Of a stretch of DNA of 64,000 nt, positions 7,294-15,419 are shown piece by piece (within the stretch, counting starts at the first letter, position 1; the number at the start of each line of letters is the position of its first letter). Under the pieces are notes generated by a model. That model was not told the DNA's origin. It was given only the letters and a program-made list of their open reading frames with translations, and made no database searches. The position numbers and the translations under genes are program-made. The stretch comes from Bacillota bacterium (GTDB taxonomy: Bacteria > Bacillota > UBA4882 > UBA8346). Location: the NCBI GenBank assembly GCA_023400055.1, contig JAEXFN010000038.1, forward strand, positions 186,001 through 250,000. The letters run 5' to 3'.

Positions 7294-8334
7294 ATGTCAA
7301 CGCTCAAGCACGAAGGAAAGGAAATCCGTTATACCATTTGCCCGGTGGGCAACGCCAGTTATATCGCGGCCCATAAAGGCTGGCTCGGCGAGGGCCTGGC
7401 CAAACTGGGGGTAACCGCCACCTTGCTCCAGACTTTGCCGAAAGAACGCTGGAACGTTCATTACGATTACCGGGACGACGCCTTATTCCGGGAAGGCGGG
7501 AACATCCCGCCGATCTGGGCCAAGTCCCATGGCCGGGAACCGGTGTTGATCGGTTTGACTTTCCTGGATCATAAACAATATATCATCGTCAACGCGGCTT
7601 CCCCCATCGATTCGGTGGAACAATTGCGCCACCGTAAACTGGGACTGCAGGTCCGTCCCGGAGCGCTGATCGATTTTTATAAGGCCACGGCGCAGCGGGG
7701 GTTCGCAACCGCCCTGGCGGCCCGGGGCGTAACCGGCGCGGAAGTGGAGTTTGTGGAGCTGGCGGTCGACGAGGCCAATGTCGTCCCAACCGCCGATAAA
7801 AGCAGCGGCCAAATTGAAGTGGCGGCCCTGGAAAGCGGCGCAGTCGATGCCATCTTCATCCGCGGCACCCGCGCGGCGGCGTTGTTGGAAACCGGCAAAT
7901 ACAAGGTGATCTTCGAGCTCACCGCCGCTCCCCATCATATTGCGCCGATCGACAACACCTATCCGAATATTCTGACGGTCAGCCGAAAGTTGGCCGAGGA
8001 AGCCCCGGAGATCGTCGTCGAATATATCAAACAGCTATTCCGCGCGGCGGACTGGGCGCGGCACAACCGGCCGGAAGTGCTGGAGCTGTTTGCCGAACAG
8101 ACGCACGGCACCATCGGCCAAGTGGCCAACGCGCGGGGTTTTGACTTCCATAAGCATCTGGCGCCGGAACTGACCGAAAAAGGACTGTTGGCGTTGGAAA
8201 GTCAAAAACGGTTTCTTTTCGATCATGGTTATATCGAGCGCGATTTCGATATCGCGCGCTGGGCCGATGACCATTTCCTGAATGCGGCCCTGGCTGAGTT
8301 CGGGAAAGAGCAAGCTTTACCCTCGGCCGTATAG
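7294..8334 (+). CDS. DszB-like desulfinase-family protein (periplasmic-binding-protein fold, cytoplasmic)
   Basis: At first sight an SsuA/NitT-type binding protein, but it has no signal peptide and resembles the 2'-hydroxybiphenyl-2-sulfinate desulfinase DszB along its length. TICPVGNAS places Cys16 where DszB has catalytic Cys27 (SNCPVPNA). VHYDYRDDALFREGGNIPPIW gives His56 and an Arg66-x-Gly-Gly motif, matching DszB His60 and Arg70 with the same 10-residue spacing. GAVDAIFIRG and the C-terminal ALESQKRFLFDHGYIERDFD also align. It is 346 aa against 365 for DszB. The ATG at 7294 has AGGAGG at the right distance. It stands alone behind its own promoter. A C-S bond-cleaving role on an aryl or alkyl sulfinate is an inference from the retained residues; the substrate is unknown and no DszA or DszC is nearby. 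Confidence 0.75.
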   Translation: MSTLKHEGKEIRYTICPVGNASYIAAHKGWLGEGLAKLGVTATLLQTLPKERWNVHYDYRDDALFREGGNIPPIWAKSHGREPVLIGLTFLDHKQYIIVNAASPIDSVEQLRHRKLGLQVRPGALIDFYKATAQRGFATALAARGVTGAEVEFVELAVDEANVVPTADKSSGQIEVAALESGAVDAIFIRGTRAAALLETGKYKVIFELTAAPHHIAPIDNTYPNILTVSRKLAEEAPEIVVEYIKQLFRAADWARHNRPEVLELFAEQTHGTIGQVANARGFDFHKHLAPELTEKGLLALESQKRFLFDHGYIERDFDIARWADDHFLNAALAEFGKEQALPSAV

Positions 8335-8437
8335 CGGCGTTCTTCCGCAAAGGACACGACCTTCGCGCCGGCCGATCCGCCGCGGCGCCATATCGCGAGT
8401 GACGGTGCAATGATGATGATCAGAAGCGGGGAAGTGA

Positions 8438-8890
8438 GGCAGGGCAGCGGGGCGGTTCCCCGGGCCCTGCGGATGCTGCCCCGCTTCTCAGTCTATTTTC
8501 CGCAAAGGTCGGTCTCGCTTCCCCGATCTCCGGTCCGCCATCCCCAAACCGTGGTCCGGTTTCCCCAAAGGCCGGGAATGCTTTCCCAAGCCTTGGGAAA
8601 GTAAGGATGGGCCGATCCCTTACAAGGACGCGCGGATCCCTTGAAAGGATCAGGGGATCCCTTACAAGGATGAAGCCATCCCTAACACGGATCCTGCCAT
8701 GCTTTACAAGGATCACAGGATCCCCGGAAAGGATCCTATCATCCCTTACAAGGATACCTTTCATCCTAACATGGATCAGCAATATCCCAGTTGGACCGAG
8801 GAGCATCCCTGACAGGACGGTTCCACTCCGCAAAAGAATAACCAAGATCCATTGAGGACCGGGCTTTGGGACGGCCGGCCGGGGCGGCGC
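8438..8890 (+). repeat. cassette 1: head hairpin plus phased 21-bp palindromic units
   Basis: The cassette opens with a nested hairpin (GCAGGGC 8439-8445 with GCCCTGC 8464-8470, inner GGGG/CCCC). Next come three units of type CCCCAAACC..TGG spaced 21 bp (C-runs at 8542, 8563 and 8584). From 8613 to 8864 there are twelve consecutive units of exactly 21 bp, each containing an imperfect dyad such as ATCCCTTACAAGGAT. A tail follows (GGACCGGGCTTTGGGACGGC), shared with cassettes 2 and 3. Both strands stay open over long stretches only because the period is a multiple of three. Confidence 0.88.
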
Positions 8891-8893
8891 GGT

Positions 8894-9020
8894 TCATTTC
8901 TTGGTATCTAGTAAAGATCGCTGAGATTTGAAAGGCATCAGCGCCGTCGCCAACTCGGCAGCGTTGATCGGTTTGAGCAGATAATCCTCGTTCATCACTA
9001 AAGATTAAGGTCCGCTTCAT
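8894..9020 (-). pseudogene. response-regulator receiver remnant
   Basis: Read on the minus strand, an ATG at 9020 behind a good site (GGAAGGGGGT) opens a receiver-like start (MKRTLIFSDE). About eight codons later the frame shifts, and the end of a receiver domain appears in the other frame: NEDYLLKPINAAELATALMPFKS, including the conserved Lys-Pro of beta-5, then SLLDTKK and a stop at 8894-8896. The middle, including the phospho-acceptor region, is missing. It therefore looks like an internally deleted response-regulator gene whose 3' end touches cassette 1. The C-terminal SLLDTKK resembles SLLSTKK at the end of the YesN gene beside cassette 3. Confidence 0.65.
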
Positions 9021-9345
9021 CACTGACCCCCTTCCTTTCATTGAGTTCGGTCCCGCGTCTTTTATCCGTCCGTAAAATTCATAACAAAATTATGATCATA
9101 AAGTAAAATCTTTCTGAAATTCTCAAACCTTACTTCCCGGTGGACAAAAGGTGCCTTGTATAAATTTGGTATAGTCTTTAATTGTCCGCCCGGGGGTTAT
9201 CCCAGAAAAAAACGCCCCGAAATGAATGATGGCCCGAAAGAGGGGAGATGCGTCGCCGGGAAACCCTTCGCAAAAAGAGCGGCGCTCCGGCTATCGCTAG
9301 GAATAAATATGCAGCCAAGTATAATATTTTGCATATCGCCCCTGA
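9021..9345. other. intergenic region without recognised genes
   Basis: No convincing coding frame. AT-rich at first, then a more GC-rich stretch (9225-9300) with CGCCG (9252) able to pair with CGGCG (9280). This could fold as RNA but matches no family I recognise. Confidence 0.45.
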
Positions 9346-9374
9346 TTGACAAGGGAGGAAAAAACAAGTAAAAT
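9346..9374 (+). promoter_or_regulatory. promoter of the efflux operon
   Basis: Perfect TTGACA (9346-9351), 17-bp spacer, TAAAAT (9369-9374). The next 40 bp contain the palindromic operator, so the start site near 9381 would be covered by a bound repressor. Confidence 0.78.
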
Positions 9375-9384
9375 AAAAATCGCG

Positions 9385-9414
9385 CACAAATTGTTCGTAT
9401 ACGATTGGTTTGTG
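9385..9414 (+). promoter_or_regulatory. 30-bp palindromic operator, probable MarR site
   Basis: CACAAATTGTTCGTA and TACGATTGGTTTGTG form two 15-bp half-sites; 11 of 15 positions are complementary, with perfect outer CACAAA/TTTGTG and a perfect central CGTATACG. It lies immediately downstream of the -10 box. The only regulator in the operon is the MarR protein at 12680-13198, making autoregulation the simplest reading. Confidence 0.72.
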
Positions 9415-9453
9415 TCGGATGTTTTTTAAAACGACTACGGATAGGAGTTCAAA

Positions 9454-10422
9454 ATGAAACGAATCATTCCGCTGGTGTTATTGATGGCCTTGCTATTCAG
9501 CGGCTGCGGTCATCGGAAGGAGGCAGCCGTCACCGAGGCCGTAAAGCCCGCGCCGGCCCAAGAAGTGTATGTCATGGCCGGCAAGGTCGACGCCAAGACC
9601 CAATCGACTGTCACGACCAAAATCGCCGCCAAAGTGGCTCAGATCAATGTAGACGTGGGCTCGCAGGTGAAACAGGGTGATCCGATCATCATTTTGGATA
9701 CCAATGATATCCGGGCCCAGGTCAGTCAGGCGGAAGCCGGGGTCGTCACGGCGCAAGCCAATTTGAGCAAAACCCTGGCCGGTTCCAGGGAAAATCAGAT
9801 CGCCCAGGCGCAAGCCAATTTGGAGGGCGCCGCGATCAGTTATAATAATTCGAAAAAGAATTTCGACCGCATCAAGGAACTTTATAATCAGCAGGCGCTG
9901 CCCTTGCTGCAGTATGAAACCGCCCAGACGCAACTGGCGGCGGCCGAGGCGCAATATAAGTCCGCCCAGGAGCAACTGATTATGTTGAAGCAGGGCGAGA
10001 CCAAGGAAACCGTAAATATCCTGAAGAGCCAGGTGCAACAGGCCCGGGCGGCGCTGGAAGTCACCAGGACCCAATTAAGCAACGGAACCATCGTCGCGCC
10101 GATATCCGGAATGGTCATCGCCAAAAATATCAACGTGGGCGAACTGGCCTCCCCCGGCGCCACCTTGGTGACCATCGTCAATAATGAAAACCTGTGTGTG
10201 GACGCTTATCTGCCGGCGAGTCTGATGGGAAAGGTAAAGCCGGGGCAAGCGGTCACCGTAAAAGTCTCGGAAATCCCGGATAGGAAATTCGACGGCCAGG
10301 TTGCGGTGATCAATTCGGTGATCAATTCGCTAAGCAAAAATGTGTTGGTGAAAGTGGTCCTCTTAACGGGAAAGCAGGAATTGAAACCCGGCATGTTCGC
10401 AGAGATCGCTTTGAAAAAGTAA
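9454..10422 (+). CDS. HlyD/RND-type membrane fusion lipoprotein
   Basis: Periplasmic adaptor that should bridge the inner-membrane transporter and TolC. In 322 aa: a lipoprotein signal ending LLFSGC (Cys18 lipidated); the first half of a lipoyl domain (KIAAKVAQINVDVGSQVKQGDPIIILD, about 50-77); a long alpha-helical hairpin rich in Ala/Gln (about 80-205); the second lipoyl half (LSNGTIVAPISGMVIAKNINVGELASPGATLVTI); and a beta-barrel ending in LKPGMFAEIALKK. It is first in the efflux operon with AGGAG 8 nt upstream of the ATG. Unlike the second adaptor it has the hairpin needed to reach an outer-membrane channel. Confidence 0.88.
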   Translation: MKRIIPLVLLMALLFSGCGHRKEAAVTEAVKPAPAQEVYVMAGKVDAKTQSTVTTKIAAKVAQINVDVGSQVKQGDPIIILDTNDIRAQVSQAEAGVVTAQANLSKTLAGSRENQIAQAQANLEGAAISYNNSKKNFDRIKELYNQQALPLLQYETAQTQLAAAEAQYKSAQEQLIMLKQGETKETVNILKSQVQQARAALEVTRTQLSNGTIVAPISGMVIAKNINVGELASPGATLVTIVNNENLCVDAYLPASLMGKVKPGQAVTVKVSEIPDRKFDGQVAVINSVINSLSKNVLVKVVLLTGKQELKPGMFAEIALKK

Positions 10423-10437
10423 CGGACAGGGAGACAA

Positions 10438-11097
10438 ATGATGATGGATGGAAAACGCAAGCTATTAATGATCGGCATCATGGCGGTTATGGTGGTCGCG
10501 CTGGCTGGCATCGGGCTGTATTACTGGTATAATAACACCTATTTCGTTTCCACCGAGGACGCCATGCTGACCGGGGATCTGGTGAAGGTGAGCCCGCAAG
10601 TCTCCGGCAAACTGCTGGATTTCAACGTCGAAGAAGGCGACCGGGTGACCCGGGATCAGATCCTGGGGCGCCAGGAAGCGCCAAACCTGGCCGATGCCAA
10701 TATCGATCAGTCGGTGATCCGGGCGCCGATCGACGGAGTGATCCTCAAGAAACAGGGCACCGTGGGCGAATTTGAATCGGCCGGCCAAGTCCTGGCGATG
10801 ATGACCGATCCCCAAAAGTTATACATCAATGCCAACATCGAGGAGACCAAGGTGGACAGGATCCGGCCGGGACAGTTCGTGGATATCAGCATCGATCAGT
10901 TCGAAGGGGAACGCTTCACCGGCAAAGTTAAATCCATCGGGCAAGCCTCCAATGCGACCTTTTCCTTGCTGCCCGCCTCCACCGGCAGCACGTTTACCAA
11001 GGTCGTTCAGAAAATACCGGTCAAAATCCAACTGGATCAGACCACTGATAAATTCCGGCCGGGCACCAATGCCGTGATTAGAATTCATATCAAGTAA
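10438..11097 (+). CDS. short HlyD-type adaptor lacking the coiled-coil hairpin
   Basis: EmrA-like adaptor of only 219 aa. One N-terminal membrane anchor (about residues 9-28) is followed by FVSTEDAMLTGDLVKVSPQVSGKLLDFNVEEGDRVTRDQIL, the first lipoyl half. Only about a dozen residues (GRQEAPNLADAN) separate it from the second half (QSVIRAPIDGVILKKQGTVGE), so the usual alpha-hairpin is absent. The beta-barrel end (DKFRPGTNAVIRIHIK) is normal. Similar short forms accompany DHA2 pumps in single-membrane Firmicutes such as the Bacillus yhbJ locus. Here it sits beside a full-length adaptor and a TolC gene, which is unusual. Confidence 0.83.
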   Translation: MMMDGKRKLLMIGIMAVMVVALAGIGLYYWYNNTYFVSTEDAMLTGDLVKVSPQVSGKLLDFNVEEGDRVTRDQILGRQEAPNLADANIDQSVIRAPIDGVILKKQGTVGEFESAGQVLAMMTDPQKLYINANIEETKVDRIRPGQFVDISIDQFEGERFTGKVKSIGQASNATFSLLPASTGSTFTKVVQKIPVKIQLDQTTDKFRPGTNAVIRIHIK

Positions 11098-11109
11098 AGG
11101 GGTTTGAAT

Positions 11110-12699
11110 ATGGCAGAACACGAGCATGATGCCTTATATAAATGGATGGCGCTGCTGGTATGCGTCATCGGCACCTTTATGTCGATCCTGGACAGCAGCA
11201 TTGTCAATATTGCCGTTCCCAAACTGATGGCGGTGTTCGGCGTCTCCCTGGACGACGTGAAATGGATCTTAACCGCCTATACCCTCGCTTTGGGCGCCAT
11301 CATCCCGTTGACCGGTTATCTCGGCGATATCCTGGGCACCAAGAAGGTCTTCATTTTCTCGCTGATCATGTTCACTCTCGGTTCCTTTTTTTGCGGATTC
11401 GCCTGGAGCAACAGCTCGATGATTGTGTTCCGGGTCATCCAGGCCCTGGGCGGCGGCATGATCATGCCGGTGGCCATGTCGATCATCTACCAGATCATTC
11501 CGCCCGAGGAACGCGGCATGGCCCTGGGATTCTGGGGCATCGCCGCCATGGCGGCCCCGGCCATCGGACCGACCTTGGGCGGCTACATCATCGAGAAAAT
11601 GGACTGGCGCTTGATTTTCTACGTCAATGTGCCGATCGGCGTCATCTGCGTCGCCCTGGCCGCCATTCTCCTGAAACCGTCCGTCGTCAAGCCGGTCAAA
11701 GGATTCGATGTGATCGGCTTCGCCTCCTCCACCATCGGCCTGGTAAGCATCTTGTATGTCTTGGGCGAAGGCTCCAATATCGACTGGAGCAAGATCGAGA
11801 ATCCTCTGTTATTGACCTTGGGCGGTTTTTGCCTCTTGCTGTTCGTCGTCAACGAGCTGACCCACCCCGACCCGTTGCTGGATTTGCGGGTGTTCAAGAT
11901 CTTCGATTTCAGCATCAGCCAGATCATCAGCTGCGTCACCACTTTTGCGTTAATGGGAGCGACCTACATTCTGCCGGTCTTCCTGCAGAACATGCGCGGC
12001 TATACCGCGATGGAGACGGGGCTGATCATGTTGCCGTCGGCCGTGGCCACCGGAATCATGATGCCCATCAGCGGCTTTGCCTTTGACAAAATCGGCGCCA
12101 AACCGGTGGTGATTCCGGGCCTGTTCCTGTTGGCGTGGGCCTCGTACCACCTTTCATTCATCAATCTCAACACCAGCAAGGAACTGATCAGCCTCTTGCT
12201 GGTGATCCGGGGCATCGGCCTGGGACTGGCGATGATGCCCGTGAATACCTCGGGAATGAACGCGGTGCCGCAGAAGCTGGTGGGCCGGGCCTCGGCGCTC
12301 TCCAATACGATCCGCCAGGTGATGAGCTCGCTGAGCATTACGATCATGACCATGACTCTGAATGCCCGGGTAGACACCAATTACGCCCGGCTGGCGGAAC
12401 AGGTCTCGCCCTTCAATTGGCAAGCCGGCAATATTTTCGGCCAGTTGCAGGGGTTGTTTACCGCAAATCAGCTTCCGGCGAGCCAAGCCCAGGGCGCCGC
12501 GACCTCGGTCGTATACGGATTGGTTTACCGGCAGGCTTACGTGGATGCGATGGACTATACCATTGCCATTACGGTAGTGGCCGTGGTGATCGCCCTCATC
12601 ATGGTCTTCTTCATGCGGGGCAAACAGAAAGCCAATTCTCAAAACGGGGATGATCAAAATGAAGAAGGAGGGTTGACCCATGCAACAGTGCTCGAATGA
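11110..12699 (+). CDS. DHA2-family (EmrB/QacA) drug:proton antiporter
   Basis: Inner-membrane pump, 529 aa with about 14 helices. Motifs fit the DHA2 group: FMSILDSSIVNIAVPKLM in helix 1 (the D-S-x-V-N motif), WILTAYTLALGAIIPLTGYLGDILGTKKVF (motif A region) and GFWGIAAMAAPAIGPTLGGYII (motif C). The ATG at 11110 is 8 nt after AAAGGGG; an in-frame TTG six bases earlier is less likely. Together with the adaptors and TolC it should expel hydrophobic toxic compounds across both membranes. The substrate is unknown. Confidence 0.9.
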   Translation: MAEHEHDALYKWMALLVCVIGTFMSILDSSIVNIAVPKLMAVFGVSLDDVKWILTAYTLALGAIIPLTGYLGDILGTKKVFIFSLIMFTLGSFFCGFAWSNSSMIVFRVIQALGGGMIMPVAMSIIYQIIPPEERGMALGFWGIAAMAAPAIGPTLGGYIIEKMDWRLIFYVNVPIGVICVALAAILLKPSVVKPVKGFDVIGFASSTIGLVSILYVLGEGSNIDWSKIENPLLLTLGGFCLLLFVVNELTHPDPLLDLRVFKIFDFSISQIISCVTTFALMGATYILPVFLQNMRGYTAMETGLIMLPSAVATGIMMPISGFAFDKIGAKPVVIPGLFLLAWASYHLSFINLNTSKELISLLLVIRGIGLGLAMMPVNTSGMNAVPQKLVGRASALSNTIRQVMSSLSITIMTMTLNARVDTNYARLAEQVSPFNWQAGNIFGQLQGLFTANQLPASQAQGAATSVVYGLVYRQAYVDAMDYTIAITVVAVVIALIMVFFMRGKQKANSQNGDDQNEEGGLTHATVLE

Positions 12700-13198
12700 G
12701 CAAATGGAGAAAATCGTAGAACTTTTCCGGTCGATTCAGCGCAAAATCCGGGAGGTGGCGGCGCAGAAGTTCAAGGCCTACGGCTTTACTTTGCCGCAGC
12801 TGAATGTGGTGTTCATCCTGTATGAAACGCCCAACATCATGCTCAATGAGCTCACCAAGAAAATGGGATTGTCGCAAAGCACGGTTTCCTCTATTATTGA
12901 GCGACTGGTGAATCAGGGCGTGGTCATGCGCCAGATCCCCAAGGATAACCGGCGTACGGTGCAGCTATCCCTGTCGGCGGAGTTTATGGAAAACAACCGG
13001 ACGTTGCTCGATTATAAGAATAAATTTTTAGACGATATTTTTAATTTTCAAGGATTGAATGCCGCAGACGCCGACACCATCATCTACGCCCTGGGGAAAG
13101 TGGAGAATTTGTTCCGCCCCGTTTCCGAAATCAAAGAGAGTCCGGCCATGGTCGGGTGCCGGCTGGGCGCGGACGAGAACGAGGACGACGAAGCTTAG
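12680..13198 (+). CDS. MarR-family repressor of the efflux operon
   Basis: Winged-helix regulator, 172 aa. It shows the MarR pattern: an N-terminal dimerisation helix, LTKKMGLSQSTVSSIIERLVNQGVVMRQIPKDNRRTVQLSLS for the recognition helix and wing (Asp-Asn-Arg-Arg in the wing loop), and a C-terminal helix. It overlaps the pump gene by 20 bp and has AAGGAGG 9 nt upstream. It likely binds the palindrome at 9385-9414 and is released by pump substrates. Confidence 0.9.
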   Translation: MQQCSNEQMEKIVELFRSIQRKIREVAAQKFKAYGFTLPQLNVVFILYETPNIMLNELTKKMGLSQSTVSSIIERLVNQGVVMRQIPKDNRRTVQLSLSAEFMENNRTLLDYKNKFLDDIFNFQGLNAADADTIIYALGKVENLFRPVSEIKESPAMVGCRLGADENEDDEA

Positions 13199-13222
13199 TA
13201 AAAATTGAGGTGTTTCACGACG

Positions 13223-14530
13223 ATGAAAAAGCTTTTGGCAATCGTGATCAGCATCGGGCTGACCGCCGGCTTGAGCCTGGCCATGGGCGGAGCGGCGCTG
13301 GGAGCGGCCGCGACCGATTTGACCCTGGCCGACGGCGTCAAGCTGGCACTGGAAAACAACCGCGACGTCAAAATCGCCGCCAAGGACCGGGAGGCCGCCT
13401 ATTGGAAGCTGCGGGAGGCCAAAGCGGACCGCTATCCGGTCCTGGATCTGACGCATACCGATACCCGGGTCAAGCCGGACCCGTCGGACCCGGCCTATGT
13501 ATTGACCGGAACCACGCCGCCCGGGGCCACCGATTATTTCGATAATAAGTTTACCGTGACCCTGCCCATCTACACCGGCGGCCAATTGGGGACGACCATC
13601 GAACAGCTGGAACTGAATCTGAAAATCGCGGATCTGAATTTGAACCGCATCCAACAGCAAACCACCTTGAATGCGACCGTCGCTTATTTTGACGTGCTGC
13701 ACGCCCAGAGCATGGTCCAGTTATGCGCGGAAACGGTCGACAGCTTCACCGCTCATCTGCATAACGTCCAGGCGTTTATGGATGCGGGGATCGTCACCAA
13801 AAGCGATCTGTTGCGCACCCAGGTGGAGGTGGCCAACGCCGCGGAAAATCTGATCAAGGCCAAAAACGGTTATGATCTGGCTTTGGCCAATTTGAACAAT
13901 ATCCTCGGCTTGCCTTTGAGTTCGGCGCTAAACGTTAAGGAAAACCTGGCCTATGTCCAATATGACAATTCGCTGGAGAATTGCACCCAATCGGCGCTGG
14001 AGAAACGGCCCGAGATCGCCATGGCCAATCTGAACTCAGAAATCGCCAAGAAAGGGATCGATCTCGCCAAGAGCGGCTATTGGCCGACGGTGTCTTTGGT
14101 CGGGATCATGGACATGAATGATACCGATTTCCTGGGAACCAAGAATAATAACTGGTCCGTCAATCTGATCAGCAGCTGGAAACTGAATACCGGCGGTCAA
14201 ACCCAGGCCAAGGTGAGCCAGGCGCGCACTTCCCAGGAAAAAGCGGCGGAGGTCGCCGCCCAAGTCCAGGAAGGAATCAGCCTGGAGGTCCGTCAGGCCT
14301 ATTTGAGCCTGAAGGAGGCCGAGCAACGGATGCAAACCAACCGGCTGGTGGTCGATGCGGCCAACGAGGACGTCCGCCTCAACCAACTGCGCTACCAGGC
14401 CGGAATGGAAACCAACCTGAATGTCATCGACGCGCAACTGGCCCTGACCAAAGCGAAGACCAATTATATCAGTTCAATGTACGATTACAACGTCAGCATG
14501 GCCAAACTGCAAAAAGCGATCGGAATGTGA
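13223..14530 (+). CDS. TolC-type outer-membrane efflux protein
   Basis: Outer-membrane channel that completes the tripartite pump. The 435-aa protein has a signal peptide (to about residue 30, ending ALGA), then the duplicated TolC/OEP repeat: DLTLADGVKLALENNRDVKIAAKDREAAYWKLREAKADRYP in the first half and NCTQSALEKRPEIAMANLNSEIAKKGIDLAKSGYWPTVSLVG in the second. Long Ala/Gln-rich helices end each half. The ATG at 13223 is preferred over an in-frame TTG 18 bp upstream because GAGGTG lies just before it. This gene is direct evidence for an outer membrane in the host. It ends the operon, followed by a clear terminator. Confidence 0.9.
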   Translation: MKKLLAIVISIGLTAGLSLAMGGAALGAAATDLTLADGVKLALENNRDVKIAAKDREAAYWKLREAKADRYPVLDLTHTDTRVKPDPSDPAYVLTGTTPPGATDYFDNKFTVTLPIYTGGQLGTTIEQLELNLKIADLNLNRIQQQTTLNATVAYFDVLHAQSMVQLCAETVDSFTAHLHNVQAFMDAGIVTKSDLLRTQVEVANAAENLIKAKNGYDLALANLNNILGLPLSSALNVKENLAYVQYDNSLENCTQSALEKRPEIAMANLNSEIAKKGIDLAKSGYWPTVSLVGIMDMNDTDFLGTKNNNWSVNLISSWKLNTGGQTQAKVSQARTSQEKAAEVAAQVQEGISLEVRQAYLSLKEAEQRMQTNRLVVDAANEDVRLNQLRYQAGMETNLNVIDAQLALTKAKTNYISSMYDYNVSMAKLQKAIGM

Positions 14531-14588
14531 GCCGCCAGGTTGCAGGCTGAACCGGCGCCGCCGGAGATTCGCCCGTCGCGACAGCGAG

Positions 14589-14620
14589 AAACCCCGCCTT
14601 AAAAAGCGGGGTTTCTGTGT
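14589..14620 (+). terminator. intrinsic terminator of the efflux operon
   Basis: AAACCCCGC (14589-14597) pairs with GCGGGGTTT (14606-14614) across an 8-nt A-rich loop; a short U-containing tail follows. It sits 59 nt after the tolC-like stop and just before the convergent gene at 14642. Confidence 0.85.
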
Positions 14621-14641
14621 TGTATCCCTCACCGAGCCCGA

Positions 14642-15262
14642 TTAACCGCGGTGTCCCCGGTTGGGTTCGATGAAGATCCGGTGCGCCAGTCCGTCGATTA
14701 CCAAACCGAGCGTAACCGGCTGATCGTTGACATTCAACCGTTCGGCCGCCGCGCTCAAATCCTTGGCGGTTTGGGCATCAGTAGCGTCCCGTGAAGCTTC
14801 GAAGAGCTGATTGAGATGGAAGGCGCCACTGCTTAAAACGGAGACATTGTGAAAAGCGCCCAGAACCAGGAAATCGCGTTGGTTTTGATTCAGGAAATCG
14901 TTCAATTTGGCGGTGGCCCGCATGACGATCAGATCCCGTTCGCTTTGGACCGCGTCGATCCGCTGGGCCAGGAGCTGTTTCTGGGCGGCGTTGGCGGGCT
15001 GGCCCGCCTGTTGCGCTAAGGTTTGCCAGAGCCGGTCGTTATCGGATAGCCGCTGGCTGGCGTCGTCGAGCACCCGCTTGGCTTGGACGGTCTGGCGGTA
15101 CGAGAAGTTTTCAGCGCGGAACGCTTTTTCCCAAAGCTTGCTGAAGGCGGCCTGATCTTTGCGGGAAGCCGGATTGTCACTTCCCGCCAAAGCGCTGACC
15201 GATACGGCGATACTCAGAGTCAGGATCCCGGCTGCCAGTAAGGAAAACCAATGTTTTTTCAT
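14642..15262 (-). CDS. exported protein of unknown function
   Basis: I do not recognise this 206-aa protein. A clear signal peptide (MKKHWFSLLAAGILTLSIAVSVSALA) is followed by a charged, largely helical region (about 35-150) with few cysteines or prolines, then a segment containing LVLGAFHNVSVLSSGAF. The C-terminus (NVNDQPVTLGLVIDGLAHRIFIEPNRG) could be a small beta-structure. AGGAGG precedes the ATG. It is monocistronic, between the efflux terminator and cassette 2. The helical composition suggests a periplasmic chaperone-like or stress protein, but nothing in the sequence proves it. Confidence 0.7.
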   Translation of the reverse strand: MKKHWFSLLAAGILTLSIAVSVSALAGSDNPASRKDQAAFSKLWEKAFRAENFSYRQTVQAKRVLDDASQRLSDNDRLWQTLAQQAGQPANAAQKQLLAQRIDAVQSERDLIVMRATAKLNDFLNQNQRDFLVLGAFHNVSVLSSGAFHLNQLFEASRDATDAQTAKDLSAAAERLNVNDQPVTLGLVIDGLAHRIFIEPNRGHRG

Positions 15263-15419
15263 TTTGAAAACCTCCTAAATAATTGAGTGATCCCAGCTGC
15301 AGGCTCGAGCTGCTCGTGGATGGTCGTGCAGTGAATCGCTCCGATAGGCTAACTATAATCCTCGCTGCTGAAATAGGCCTTAAAGCGGCCTTAGAGGAAG
15401 CTGAGAATTGATTGGCGAG

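Noticed and set aside
8410..8855. Open frames encoding heptad-repeat peptides (for example SLTRTRG, SLERIRG, SLTRMKP) in cassette 1
   Set aside because: Several frames on both strands are open at once because the 21-bp period is a multiple of three. There is no ribosome binding site, and conservation follows DNA dyads, not a protein frame.
8613..8864. CRISPR array
   Set aside because: Units are 21 bp in total, degenerate, with no alternation of constant repeats and unique spacers and no cas genes nearby.
9156..9371. Short open frame upstream of the efflux operon
   Set aside because: No ribosome binding site or recognisable protein features; it runs into the promoter at 9346.
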